Assembly (NCBI RefSeq): GCF_039523615.1
Contig: NZ_BAAAFQ010000004.1
Location: 1-64,000 of the forward strand
Reading direction: 5' to 3'
Length of the DNA: 64,000 nt
Origin: Psychrosphaera haliotis
GTDB taxonomy: Bacteria; Pseudomonadota; Gammaproteobacteria; Enterobacterales; Alteromonadaceae
Shown here: piece after piece, positions 32,792-41,041 of the stretch
How positions within the stretch are numbered: the first letter of the stretch is position 1
How the letters are laid out: each line of letters starts with the position of its first letter
Program-made: the position numbers and the translations under genes
Notes under the pieces: model-generated
What the model was told of the DNA's origin: nothing
The model's database searches: none
Seen by the model: only the letters and a program-made list of their open reading frames with translations

Positions 32792-33859
32792 ATGAGCAAT
32801 CTCATTAAAATAGCCATCTTATTACTAACGTTCTTTACTCACGCAACAGAGAAACCTGTACATTTAAAAACAGTAGAAGAGCTTACTCAAGAAAACTCTA
32901 GTTACTCCAACCTAATGCTTGGCCTCTACAATGAGTTTGGTTACTCAATTCCACAAAATTTCGAAAAAGCTAAATTTCATTATGAAATATCCGCACACCC
33001 AATGTCTTTTGATCGCCTAGGTTTCCTTTATAACTCTGGATACGGGGTTGAAGTCGATCTTAAAAAAGCTAACTCTTTATATATGGTTGCTATAGATTTT
33101 CATCCCGACCTCGTTCTCGAATACATTGAAATTTTAAAAGAAACTAAAAGTCACAACGTGGAAGCAGAATGGGTATATTTGTCCTACACACAAGATGACG
33201 AAACATGGGATTGTGACTACGCCATAAATAGATTTGAAGAGTTAGCGAAGTCCAACAATGTCTGGGTTTTATATCAATTGGGGCATGCTTATAGCTCAAA
33301 CTCAGGAGTTAAATGCCGAAAGCCTGACGATAAAAAAGCAAAGCAGTTTTATGAAAAAGCAGCTAACTTGGGTCACCCTCAGTCAATGAACAATCTATCA
33401 GTCATATTAACCAAACTGAAAGAAAACCCATTATCTTCAAACGAAGATTCGCAAGTTGACTCATTGTATTGGTTAAAAAAGGCCGCAGTAACAGGCGTAA
33501 TAAAGTCCCAAATTAATCTTGGACTCAAATACCTCTATGGAGCTACATACCTAGAGAAAGATATAGAAAAGTCTCTATATTGGTTAAGTGAAGCCCGAAA
33601 TCAAGGTAGTTCTTGGTCCAAATTTTATTTAGGAATCGCTTACCTTCGGGTACTTAAAGACAAAGAAAAAGGTTTAGAGTTGATGAAAGAAGCGTCAGGT
33701 GAAGATATTTGCCGCGCTGATTATGAGTTAAGTCGGTATTACCTCGACAACCAAACTAATGTTAAAGAAGCTAAAGCATACTTCGACGCCTCTCAAAAAA
33801 AGGGATGCAAAGATCCCAGCAACTTAGAGTCTAGGTTGCTGAAATTAGTGAATAAATAA
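32792..33859 (+). CDS. Sel1-repeat (TPR-like) secreted protein
   Basis: 355 residues from the ATG giving MSNLIKIAILLLTFFTHAT, a signal peptide; AGGAAGAG lies upstream. Sel1 repeats with the L/A-G-x-x-Y pattern: LMLGLYNEFGYSIPQNFEKAKFHYE, RLGFLYNSGYGVEVDLKKANSLY, QLGHAYSSNSG, SQINLGLKYLYGATYLEKDIEKSLYWL, FYLGIAYLRVLKDKEKGLELM. About six or seven repeats make a solenoid for protein contacts in the periplasm. Partners unknown. Confidence 0.85.
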   Translation: MSNLIKIAILLLTFFTHATEKPVHLKTVEELTQENSSYSNLMLGLYNEFGYSIPQNFEKAKFHYEISAHPMSFDRLGFLYNSGYGVEVDLKKANSLYMVAIDFHPDLVLEYIEILKETKSHNVEAEWVYLSYTQDDETWDCDYAINRFEELAKSNNVWVLYQLGHAYSSNSGVKCRKPDDKKAKQFYEKAANLGHPQSMNNLSVILTKLKENPLSSNEDSQVDSLYWLKKAAVTGVIKSQINLGLKYLYGATYLEKDIEKSLYWLSEARNQGSSWSKFYLGIAYLRVLKDKEKGLELMKEASGEDICRADYELSRYYLDNQTNVKEAKAYFDASQKKGCKDPSNLESRLLKLVNK

Positions 33860-34083
33860 ATTCGCAAACGATATTAGACCAATTGACACTCAGGTGTCGC
33901 TATGGTTTCGCCCATTTAATTGACGCTGTACATTCAATCGATGATGAAAGCGAAATAAGAGTTATTACCTGATGAATTATTACGGCTGGGAAAGGCCACG
34001 TCAATTTAACAAACGGGCTACCGCTAGTAAAAGCAGAAGAATTAGCTAAAAAGGTGTCCGGGGTATATTGACCGCTTTAAATA
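33860..34083. other. intergenic stretch with short decayed reading frames
   Basis: No intact gene. In one frame on the + strand RYGFAHLIDAVHSIDDES precedes a stop, and in another AGKGHVNLTNGLPLVKAEEL ends at a stop at about 34070; these look like pieces of one or two broken coding regions but no family can be named. Confidence 0.35.
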
Positions 34084-34148
34084 CTCGCTCGTAGCTGAAC
34101 TTCGCTTTAGTGCCATTAACTGACGTTTGAGTCATAGTCTCTTGTTAG
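34084..34148 (-). other. decayed attC-like site, reverse orientation
   Basis: Read on the minus strand it begins CTAACAAGAGACTATG right after the stop of the gene at 34155, preceded by GCACC, and continues GGCACTAAAGCGAAG and TTCAGCTACGAGCGAG. The first 16 bases are identical to 3557-3572. The 3' half is absent. Confidence 0.5.
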
Positions 34149-34154
34149 GTGCAG

Positions 34155-34484
34155 TTAACTGGCTAGCCATAAGCTTAACATTAACGATAACCATGTGAGT
34201 CCGTACAAAATGATGCTCGGATTTTTAGATTTTACATTTAAATGAATGAACAAAAGTGTAAAAGCTACGCCAGCAATACTCGAAAATATACTACTTGTAG
34301 CAGAGAGATCAGCGCTACTGATAATTTTTATAGGTAAAAGAGTAAGTAACCCAAAAACAGCCAGATATATAGACCACTTAACAATGTTCTCACGGAGCAG
34401 CTCATCAGGGTCAACAAGTTCGTTGCTTTTATTTCCAAACAACTCCTTGAGTATAACTATAATTTCCTTGTCAGCTTCAGTCAT
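34155..34484 (-). CDS. small membrane protein, cassette-like context
   Basis: 109 residues. Soluble N-terminus MTEADKEIIVILKELFGNKSNE, then three or four hydrophobic segments (WSIYLAVFGLLTLLPIKII, SSIAGVAFTLLFIHLNV, IILYGLTWLSLMLSLWLA). Upstream of the start is GTTAGGTGCAAAGGAAGT and after the stop is GCACCTAACAAG, an inverted pair like integron R' and R'' boxes. AAAGGAAG is a good ribosome site. Function unknown. Confidence 0.6.
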   Translation of the reverse strand: MTEADKEIIVILKELFGNKSNELVDPDELLRENIVKWSIYLAVFGLLTLLPIKIISSADLSATSSIFSSIAGVAFTLLFIHLNVKSKNPSIILYGLTWLSLMLSLWLAS

Positions 34485-34628
34485 ACTTCCTTTGCACCTA
34501 ACAGTTCTTTATTATGGACTCACAGTAACATAAGCTTCCTCTGCAAAACTAGATTCTTTGTTTTCCTTATAAATCGAACGTCCGCTTTTACTTTTTCAAA
34601 TCTAACGCTCACTATTCCTGGGTGGTCG

Positions 34629-34675
34629 TAATCCGTACTCAGCTGAACTTCACAAAAGTGCCAAAAAGGTACGTA
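34629..34675 (-). other. attC-like remnant, reverse orientation
   Basis: On the minus strand: TTTTTGGCACTTTTGTGAAG then TTCAGCTGAGTACGG, related to the copies at 34084 and 35053 (shared GGCAC, GAAGTTCAGC). No intact recombination boxes. The rest of the gap between 34485 and 34790 holds no convincing gene; a 64-residue open frame crosses this remnant and is not accepted. Confidence 0.4.
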
Positions 34676-34789
34676 GAAATACCATATGTTCCAAAATGGA
34701 ACTTGGTATCTCAACTTAATGCCTTAAGTTGGGAATTGCATATTTTACAAATTTTCTTGGCCTCTAAGTGCCATGTTCGGTCATTCGCT

Positions 34790-35035
34790 TTATTTCCTTT
34801 TGATAAAACCAATTATTACTTTTACTAAAACAGATAGTAGTAATATTTCTCCTAGGTAAATATACCAAAAAACTGTATCCATCTGTCCGTAAACGGTTTC
34901 TGAAGTAACTATTCCCAATAAGTTTGTTAGAATATTATCAGAATTCAAAACATGAATCGTATGCGCATAAAACAATAACGATAGTGGAAGTAAAATAATG
35001 ATGAACCCTACTATCAATATCCATTTTCTATTCAT
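34790..35035 (-). CDS. small membrane protein of unknown function
   Basis: 81 residues with two or three hydrophobic stretches: WILIVGFIIILLPLSLLFYA, and VFWYIYLGEILLLSVLVKVIIGF, and a basic end IKRK. Weak ribosome site. The gene lies between two attC-like remnants in the same orientation as the gene at 34155, so it is likely another stranded cassette. Family not known. Confidence 0.5.
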   Translation of the reverse strand: MNRKWILIVGFIIILLPLSLLFYAHTIHVLNSDNILTNLLGIVTSETVYGQMDTVFWYIYLGEILLLSVLVKVIIGFIKRK

Positions 35036-35052
35036 TAATTTAATCCAAAATA

Positions 35053-35108
35053 AGTTTCAAATTCGCTCATTGCTGAGATCTCGGCTTTGTGCCATTTTGA
35101 GAGGTTAG
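35053..35108 (-). other. attC-like remnant, reverse orientation
   Basis: On the minus strand it starts CTAACCTCTCAAAATGGCAC, then AAAGCCGAGATCTCAG and CAATGAGCGAATTTG. It aligns with the copy at 34084 (AATGGCAC, GA-CTCAGC, GAGCGA). It lies just before the start of the gene at 34790-35035. Confidence 0.45.
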
Positions 35109-35307
35109 AGGAGTAAGTGTTCAATATACGTTATTTTTGAATCGATTTAGTCAACATTTGTTTTAGTGTTTTTAGCTCTAACTTAATAGACACTTTCAAT
35201 TATTTATTTTAACTGCCCAACCTAAACCATGCTTACGGGTTAATGATAGGCAGTTGCAAAAAATATTTGTTAAAGTCTAAATAAAGAGAATCGCCTAGCG
35301 GATTCAG

Positions 35308-35784
35308 CTATATAAGACATGCAATAGAAAGAGAAGCTGAAAATGATTTCTTAGCATAAAGATTTACTTTCCAGCCATTCCAAACTGGTTTTAAGTTATC
35401 TTTTAAACTTACTTGCTTATTAGTTGTGTCAAAGCCCGTGATTCCACATATTCCGTAATTCGGTAATTTATATGAGCATTTATGCGCCCACTTAAGATCT
35501 TCCGCTTTAGTCCTCAATTTTCTGCTATTTGAAGTACCCACACTGCGATAAACAACACATGCGCCGTTATCAAATACATTAAAATCATATATGACTCTAT
35601 TCTTGCGTCCGCTTGAAGGAATATCTGGATTGACAAACTCTACTTCGTACGGCGTAACTTTATGGGTTATTTCCTCTGAACCTTTATAATGACTAATTGC
35701 AGCATCTAAATTTATTTCTTGGGCATAGGCACTGTTAGCTAAGATGCTAAACAGTGAGATAATTAGAACTTTGTCCTTGTACAT
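35308..35784 (-). CDS. exported protein of unknown function
   Basis: 158 residues. Signal peptide MYKDKVLIISLFSILANSAYAQ with cleavage after AYA. Mature part is beta-rich (HKVTPYEVEFVNPDIPSSGRKNRVIYDFNVFDNGACVVYRSV) with five cysteines (GACVV, HKCSYK, YGICGI, SIACLI), consistent with disulfides in the periplasm. No family recognised. Isolated on the minus strand, next to the decayed cassette patch. Confidence 0.6.
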   Translation of the reverse strand: MYKDKVLIISLFSILANSAYAQEINLDAAISHYKGSEEITHKVTPYEVEFVNPDIPSSGRKNRVIYDFNVFDNGACVVYRSVGTSNSRKLRTKAEDLKWAHKCSYKLPNYGICGITGFDTTNKQVSLKDNLKPVWNGWKVNLYAKKSFSASLSIACLI

Positions 35785-36056
35785 TTATAATTCCTTAAAC
35801 TATTAAAAAACGTTTGGAATTTTAATTACTTTTTTATTTATTACAATAGGTTAATTTGTGAAAAAGCATTCAAAATACTCTTAATGAACTCAATGATACA
35901 AGACCTGTATTAACACATTGAACGAGCCTACCTCAATGGCCGCTTTTCGCTCATAACTGACTGTCAGGTGAATAGCTAAACCTATAAGCTTTGCATTAAA
36001 TATCACCTAATAAACCTAAAAACTCGCAAAGCTCACCCTTATTAACTTACAACCAC
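35785..36056. other. intergenic, no gene recognised
   Basis: AT-rich sequence upstream of the exported protein gene. It must hold the promoter of that gene; nothing else is recognisable. Confidence 0.5.
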
Positions 36057-36084
36057 AAAAAAGCCCACCAAATGGCAGGGCTTC
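36057..36084 (-). terminator. terminator after the YebC-family gene
   Basis: On the minus strand AAGCCCTGCCATTTGGTGGGC followed by TTTTTT: the GCCC/GGGC stem with inner CCA/TGG pairs, lying 110 bases after the stop. Confidence 0.7.
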
Positions 36085-36192
36085 TATAAAACGTTATTCG
36101 TGTACACGACTCAATATCGTTAGGCTTTAAACAACTTGCTTACCATAAAGAACTTAATTAAAGCCTTTAAACAACTTGCTTACTAGAAACAA

Positions 36193-36915
36193 TTAGCCTT
36201 CGATTTCTGCATTGTGATAAACGTCTTGAACGTCTTCGCAGTTTTCTAGCATGTCCATGAATTTCTCAAACATGGCTACGTCGTCACCGGTAACTGGCGT
36301 TGTAGTTTGTGGTTCCCAAGAGATTTCTTGAACATCAAAATCAACGCCTTCGAATGACTCTTCCAACGCGGTTTTTACGTTATTGTATTCTGTGTGTGGT
36401 GCAGTTACGGTAATTTTACCTTCTTCACTTTCAACGTCTGTAACGTCAACATCAGCCATCATTAGCGCTTCTAAAACTTCATCTTCGTCATTGCCATCAA
36501 AAACAAAAATAGCAACGTGATCAAACATGTGAGCGGCAGAGCCTTGAGCACCTAGCTTTGAGTTGGTTTTAGTAAAGCTATTACGAACTTCCATGATAGT
36601 ACGGTTGTTGTTATCAGTTAAACAATCCACGATTACCATACAGCCACCTGGACCAAAACCTTCATATCGAGCTGGAGAGTAATCTTCACCCGCACCGCCA
36701 GCAGCTTTATCAACCGCATTTTTAATTACGTGTGCTGGAACTTGATCTTTTTTGGCACGTTCAATGATATTTTTTAATGCAATATTTGTATCTGGGTCAC
36801 CGCCGCCGTTTTTAGCAATTACATAGATCTCTTTTCCGTATTTGGAATAGACCTTAGTCTTCATATTCGCTGTTTTAGCCATTGATTCTTTGCGGTTTTG
36901 GTAAGCTCTTCCCAT
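36193..36915 (-). CDS. YebC/PmpR-family regulator (YeeN type)
   Basis: 240 residues, normal family length. MGRAYQNRKESMAKTANMK is the YeeN-type start; then KVYSKYGKEIYVIAKNGGGDPDTNIALKNIIERAKKDQVPAHVIKNAVDKAAG, RYEGFGPGGCMVIVDCLTDNNNRTIMEVRN and LGAQGSAAHMFD, the conserved blocks of the TACO1/YebC fold. Family members bind DNA or, as shown more recently, help ribosomes through proline stretches. Not next to ruvC as true yebC is, which also fits the YeeN paralogue. Confidence 0.9.
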   Translation of the reverse strand: MGRAYQNRKESMAKTANMKTKVYSKYGKEIYVIAKNGGGDPDTNIALKNIIERAKKDQVPAHVIKNAVDKAAGGAGEDYSPARYEGFGPGGCMVIVDCLTDNNNRTIMEVRNSFTKTNSKLGAQGSAAHMFDHVAIFVFDGNDEDEVLEALMMADVDVTDVESEEGKITVTAPHTEYNNVKTALEESFEGVDFDVQEISWEPQTTTPVTGDDVAMFEKFMDMLENCEDVQDVYHNAEIEG

Positions 36916-37172
36916 CTTAATCTCTTTTTTTATTTGATGATTTTACGCATTGGTATAGTTTGGCATTATACATAAACGAAAGATTTCGTGCAGTGTTGAT
37001 AACATTTTTTAAGATTATTTTTTGATTAATGCTTCAGGTCTATTAAAAATAGCAGGCTGATTAGGTTGCTAGCAGAATTAGTTACATAAAAACTTTTGTT
37101 TTACTTAGGCTAAACTACTGCTATAAGGACAAAAATATCGTAACTCTACGGTAATATTTGGGAATTCTATAA

Positions 37173-38144
37173 ATGATTAATTGTATGTTGTTGGATGCCA
37201 ATGGAAATACACTATTTGGCGGCGCAGAACTAGTAGAACAGTGGAAGTCTGACACAACCTGTTCCATTTGGATTGATTTGACGGGAGAGGAGCAAAAGTC
37301 TGAAGCTAAACTTCTAACGAGTTTAGGGTGTCATACGTTGGCTATTACCGATGCTCAAAGAGACCGACACCCGCCAAAAATTGAGCTATTCAAAGATTAT
37401 TTGTTCTTGTTGTATCGTGGCATTTATAAAACTCAGCCTGGATTAATATTTGAGCACCTACAAATTAGCTTTTTTATTGGCGAACGTATTTTCATTTCGC
37501 GTCATGAAAAAGAGTCGACGGCCATCAATGCAATGTTCACTGAAGCTGGAGCAAAATACTTAAAACGAAGCCCTATTCATTTAGCGACCAGAATATTTCA
37601 TCACAGCTGTGGCCTCTATTTAACTGAACTTTTAGATTTTGAGACAGAACTAGAGAATTTGGAAGATCAGTTTCAAAACAAAGGTTCAGACTCGTTAATG
37701 CGAGATATAACAACTTATCGGTCTAGGCTGGTAAAGCTTCGTCGTGCATTTAGCTACCATGTAAATATTGGTAAAGCATTGGCGTCTTACATTGATGATG
37801 AAGATACTCAGCTTATAACCAACAAAGAGACTCACACAATTAACGACCTAAACGAGCGTTTGGATAGGCTATTAAGCTTGTCTCAACTTTACTACGACAT
37901 TTGTGGCGATCTCGTTGATGGTTACCTTTCTGTAACCTCTCACCAGCTAAATGCAACGATGCGGGTTTTAACTGTCATTACCGCGGTATTTGTTCCTCTT
38001 AGCTTTTTAGCTGGACTGTATGGGATGAATTTTGACTATATTCCCGAACTCAAGGTTGAAAACGGATACTTTATTTTGATTGGCGTCATGCTCACTATCG
38101 CCGTTGGTTTGATTGGGCTATTCAAAAAGAAAAACTGGTTATAG
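37173..38144 (+). CDS. CorA/ZntB-family metal-ion transporter
   Basis: 323 residues. Large cytoplasmic N-terminal part with coiled coil (LTELLDFETELENLEDQFQNKGSDSLMRDITTYRSRLVKLRRAF) and two C-terminal helices: TVITAVFVPLSFLAGLYGMNFDYIPEL with the family's GMN pore motif, and GYFILIGVMLTIAVGLIGLF. The loop after GMN lacks the acidic MPEL of CorA Mg transporters, being FDYIPEL, and the length is ZntB-like. Pentameric inner-membrane channel for Mg or Zn; the metal is not certain. Nine bases before the MscS gene. Confidence 0.87.
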   Translation: MINCMLLDANGNTLFGGAELVEQWKSDTTCSIWIDLTGEEQKSEAKLLTSLGCHTLAITDAQRDRHPPKIELFKDYLFLLYRGIYKTQPGLIFEHLQISFFIGERIFISRHEKESTAINAMFTEAGAKYLKRSPIHLATRIFHHSCGLYLTELLDFETELENLEDQFQNKGSDSLMRDITTYRSRLVKLRRAFSYHVNIGKALASYIDDEDTQLITNKETHTINDLNERLDRLLSLSQLYYDICGDLVDGYLSVTSHQLNATMRVLTVITAVFVPLSFLAGLYGMNFDYIPELKVENGYFILIGVMLTIAVGLIGLFKKKNWL

Positions 38145-38153
38145 GAAAAGCAA

Positions 38154-39092
38154 ATGATTGATGCAGCGTGGTTAGATGTTCAACTGTTTAAAGTTGGGGA
38201 TTTTAGTTTAAAACTAGGGCAATTAATTTCATTTTTTGTGGTGCTGGTCATTACTGCAGTTGTTAGCAAGGTGCTTCAGGCTGGTTTTAACAGACTTGCC
38301 CGACAACAAGGTAATACAAGCCATCATCATCTTTATATTATAAGCCGGATCATTCACTACTTAATTCTGTTTGTCGGCTTTATTATTGCCCTTACCATGC
38401 TTGGCTTCAAGGTAACTGAGCTGGCGATTATGGCCAGTGCGCTAGGTATTGGTATTGGTTTAGGCCTGCAAGGAATGGTGAATAACTTTGTTTCCGGCTT
38501 AATGATCATGTTTGAACGAAGCTTAAAAGTAGGCGATTTTATTGAGATTAGTTCAGGTTTGGTTGGCGAAGTAATAGAAATTAATATGCGAGCCACTTTA
38601 GTAAGAACCAACGACAATATTGATATTTTAATTCCTAACGCAGATTTAGTGTCAGGTATTGTTACCAACTGGACACTTGCAGACAATGTGAGACGCTTCA
38701 GGATACCTTTTAGTGTTGCTTATGGCTCTGACAAGGAAGTTGTCAAAACGGCGGCTCTAGAGGCTGCTAAAGCCGTTAATTACACATTATCAGTTCCAGG
38801 TCGACAACCCATTGTTTGGATGACAGGCTTTGGCGACAGTGCTATTAACTTTACTCTTGGGGTTTGGGTATCACATGAGCAGGTTAAACGCCCTACTGCA
38901 CTGATGTCTGATTACTTGTGGGCCATAGACGACGCGTTACGCGAAAACAACATTGAAATCCCGTTCCCACAACGCGATTTGCACATTCGAAGCAGTGAAG
39001 TTGGGTTTGGTGGTAGCGCTGCCAACCAAAGCAGCAGCCAAAGCATTAGTCGCGACAGCATTAGTAACGACAGCATTAAACCACATGACTGA
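38154..39092 (+). CDS. MscS-family mechanosensitive ion channel
   Basis: 312 residues. Three helices: LGQLISFFVVLVITAVVSKVLQ, IIHYLILFVGFIIALTMLGF and the pore helix ELAIMASALGIGIGLGLQGMVNNFVSGLMIMFERS with its Ala/Gly packing pattern. Then the beta domain VGDFIEISSGLVGEVIEINMRATLVRTNDNIDILIPNADLV and the C-terminal alpha/beta domain ending FPQRDLHIRS. The tail is Ser-rich (SQSISRDSIS). Opens on osmotic downshock. In an apparent pair with the CorA-type gene. Confidence 0.92.
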   Translation: MIDAAWLDVQLFKVGDFSLKLGQLISFFVVLVITAVVSKVLQAGFNRLARQQGNTSHHHLYIISRIIHYLILFVGFIIALTMLGFKVTELAIMASALGIGIGLGLQGMVNNFVSGLMIMFERSLKVGDFIEISSGLVGEVIEINMRATLVRTNDNIDILIPNADLVSGIVTNWTLADNVRRFRIPFSVAYGSDKEVVKTAALEAAKAVNYTLSVPGRQPIVWMTGFGDSAINFTLGVWVSHEQVKRPTALMSDYLWAIDDALRENNIEIPFPQRDLHIRSSEVGFGGSAANQSSSQSISRDSISNDSIKPHD

Positions 39093-39335
39093 AAATAACT
39101 AGAAGGCAAGGAATGCTCTACTAAACAAACTGTTTATCTGTCTCTAGAGAGTAATACTCCCACAACTTGCGCTGGCGTTCTGTCTAGCGCAATCAAACCC
39201 AACGAGCAGATTTAGATTTAGATTTAGATTTAGATTATCTGAAATTTGAAATTTTTAAGCTTTGTTTTTAAAACTTTGTGTTTTTGTATTCTTTTTGAAG
39301 GCTTTACTTTGTGGGCTTTTTCTTTAGATAAGAAT

Positions 39336-39411
39336 TGGAGCGAGTAACGAGGCTCGAACTCGTGACCTCAACCTTGGCAAGGTTGCGCTCTACCAGCTGA
39401 GCTATACTCGC
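39336..39411 (-). tRNA. tRNA-Gly (GCC)
   Basis: 76 bases with encoded CCA. Acceptor GCGAGTA pairs with TACTCGC; anticodon arm ACCTTGCCAAGGT has GCC. Last tRNA of the cluster on the minus strand. Confidence 0.95.
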
Positions 39412-39489
39412 GTCACATACACTTTCGTGTAACTTATACAATTAGATGACCCTGGTATGTTTCATCTAACGTTACTGCTAAGCAGTAAA

Positions 39490-39576
39490 TGGTGCCCGGG
39501 GCCGGACTTGAACCGGCACGCTTTGTTAAGCGAGGGATTTTAAATCCCTTGTGTCTACCAATTTCACCACCCGGGC
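39490..39576 (-). tRNA. tRNA-Leu (TAA)
   Basis: 87 bases with encoded CCA and the long variable arm of leucine tRNAs. Acceptor GCCCGGG; anticodon loop in GGGATTTAAAATCCC gives TAA. Confidence 0.95.
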
Positions 39577-39637
39577 ATCGGGGGTATTTTTATAGTAAAG
39601 TTGGCACTCTACTTAAGCTATTTCTAGCTTCAAAATT

Positions 39638-39713
39638 TGGAGCGAGTAACGAGGCTCGAACTCGTGACCTCAACCTTGGCAAGGTTGCGCTCTACCAGCT
39701 GAGCTACACTCGC
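39638..39713 (-). tRNA. tRNA-Gly (GCC)
   Basis: 76 bases with CCA; sequence almost identical to the copy at 39336, with one difference in the D-side acceptor strand (GTGTAG instead of GTATAG). Confidence 0.95.
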
Positions 39714-39807
39714 GTCACATTACGTTCTGTCCGATTAATAAAAGCAATAAGCCTTATTTATCTTTCATACTTGTATCACTAACACTGTATCTTACACCAA
39801 TCTAAAT

Positions 39808-39883
39808 TGGAGCGAGTAACGAGGCTCGAACTCGTGACCTCAACCTTGGCAAGGTTGCGCTCTACCAGCTGAGCTACACTCGC
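39808..39883 (-). tRNA. tRNA-Gly (GCC)
   Basis: 76 bases with CCA; identical to the copy at 39638. Confidence 0.95.
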
Positions 39884-39961
39884 GTCACATACACTTTCGT
39901 GTAATTTAGATAATTAGATGATCCTGGTATGTTTCATCTAACCTTACTGCTAAGCAGTAAA

Positions 39962-40048
39962 TGGTGCCCGGGGCCGGACTTGAACCGGCACGCTTTGTTA
40001 AGCGAGGGATTTTAAATCCCTTGTGTCTACCAATTTCACCACCCGGGC
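39962..40048 (-). tRNA. tRNA-Leu (TAA)
   Basis: 87 bases with CCA; identical to the copy at 39490. Spacer to the neighbouring Gly tRNA is also nearly identical to the spacer of the first Gly-Leu pair. Confidence 0.95.
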
Positions 40049-40066
40049 GACACTATTTCGAAATCA

Positions 40067-40140
40067 TGGAGGCGGGTCCCGGAGTCGAACCGAGGTCCAC
40101 GGATTTGCAATCCGCTGCATAGCCACTCTGCCAACCCGCC
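40067..40140 (-). tRNA. tRNA-Cys (GCA)
   Basis: 74 bases with CCA. Acceptor GGCGGGT pairs with ACCCGCC; anticodon arm GGATTGCAAATCC has GCA. Confidence 0.95.
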
Positions 40141-40165
40141 AAGCTATTGCTTGACTACATTTGTT

Positions 40166-40241
40166 TGGAGCGAGTAACGAGGTTCGAACTCGTGACCTCA
40201 ACCTTGGCAAGGTTGCGCTCTACCAGCTGAGCTACACTCGC
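40166..40241 (-). tRNA. tRNA-Gly (GCC)
   Basis: 76 bases with CCA; the first tRNA of the cluster, 155 bases after pgsA. Differs in the T arm (GTTCGAACC instead of GTTCGAGCC). Confidence 0.95.
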
Positions 40242-40395
40242 GCACTTCACAAATGTCTTCCTAGACTTCTGTTTGTTATCATCGCTGACAACGGAAACGC
40301 ATTCTACATTTTGATTGTTTGTAGTCAACCGCTAATTGCAATAAAAATGACATTTTAGTGTCGTTTGCTGTTTTTTTAGCTGACACGCTCAAAAA

Positions 40396-40989
40396 TCAGT
40401 CTTTTTTACCAGAAATGAATGGCCAGGCTGCTTTAAAGTAAATAAATAGCGACCAAACCGTTAGTAACGTAGCTGTATATAAAAAGAACCACGTTGCATA
40501 GTCTAAGAGTGGACCTAACAACCAACCTTCAAACACCCAATACTCATTTGGGTGCCACAACAAACCAATCAAGGCTAACATTTGAGCAGCGGTTTTGAAT
40601 TTTCCTACCATAGATACAGACACATCACCGCTGTGTCCCATTTGAGCCATCCATTCACGAAGCGCAGAAATAACAATTTCGCGCCCAACAATAATCATTG
40701 CAGGCACAGCAACCCAAGCATTAGTGTAATCATCCACAGCAACAATAAACGCGACAGCAACCATCACCTTATCTGCCACGGGATCAAAAAACGCACCAAA
40801 CGGAGTAGATTGATCTAGTTTTCTTGCTAAATATCCATCAAGAGCATCAGTTATTGCAGCAAACCAAAAAATAAAGGCCGTAGCAAAGTATTTCCACTCA
40901 TAAACATCCGCAGGTAAATAGTAAAAATACACCATTACCGGAATTAAAAAGATACGAAAAGACGTTAAAATATTTGGAATATTCCACAT
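40396..40989 (-). CDS. pgsA: CDP-diacylglycerol-glycerol-3-phosphate 3-phosphatidyltransferase
   Basis: 197 residues. MWNIPNILTSFRIFLIPVMV is the usual start; ITDALDGYLARKLDQSTPFGAFFDPVADKVMV is the CDP-alcohol phosphotransferase motif (D-G-x2-A-R-x8-G-x3-D-x3-D) with all residues present. Four to five membrane helices. Makes phosphatidylglycerol phosphate, the first step of acidic phospholipid synthesis, at the inner membrane. Order uvrY-uvrC-pgsA-tRNA(Gly-Cys-Leu) is as in E. coli. Confidence 0.95.
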   Translation of the reverse strand: MWNIPNILTSFRIFLIPVMVYFYYLPADVYEWKYFATAFIFWFAAITDALDGYLARKLDQSTPFGAFFDPVADKVMVAVAFIVAVDDYTNAWVAVPAMIIVGREIVISALREWMAQMGHSGDVSVSMVGKFKTAAQMLALIGLLWHPNEYWVFEGWLLGPLLDYATWFFLYTATLLTVWSLFIYFKAAWPFISGKKD

Positions 40990-41041
40990 AAAAATTTTAC
41001 TACATTATTGTTTTGGAGGAGATAGTGTAGATGATGCCTAT

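Noticed and set aside
34520..34714. 64-residue minus-strand open frame
   Set aside because: It runs through an attC-like remnant, has aromatic-rich nonsense at the start and no ribosome site. The end (DYDHPGIVSVRFEKVKADV) may be a remnant of a real gene, but cannot be shown.
39167..39192. Hairpin TTGCGCT/AGCGCAA after mscS
   Set aside because: Perfect seven-base stem but no T run on either side; not enough to call a terminator.
39209..39237. Tandem hexamer GATTTA, about five copies
   Set aside because: Short, AT-rich and in a gap with no start codon near; probably neutral microsatellite.
39489..40358. Plus-strand open frames over the tRNA cluster
   Set aside because: They are antisense to tRNA genes; repeated peptides (GASNEARTRDLNLGKVALYQLSYTR) are translated tRNA complement.
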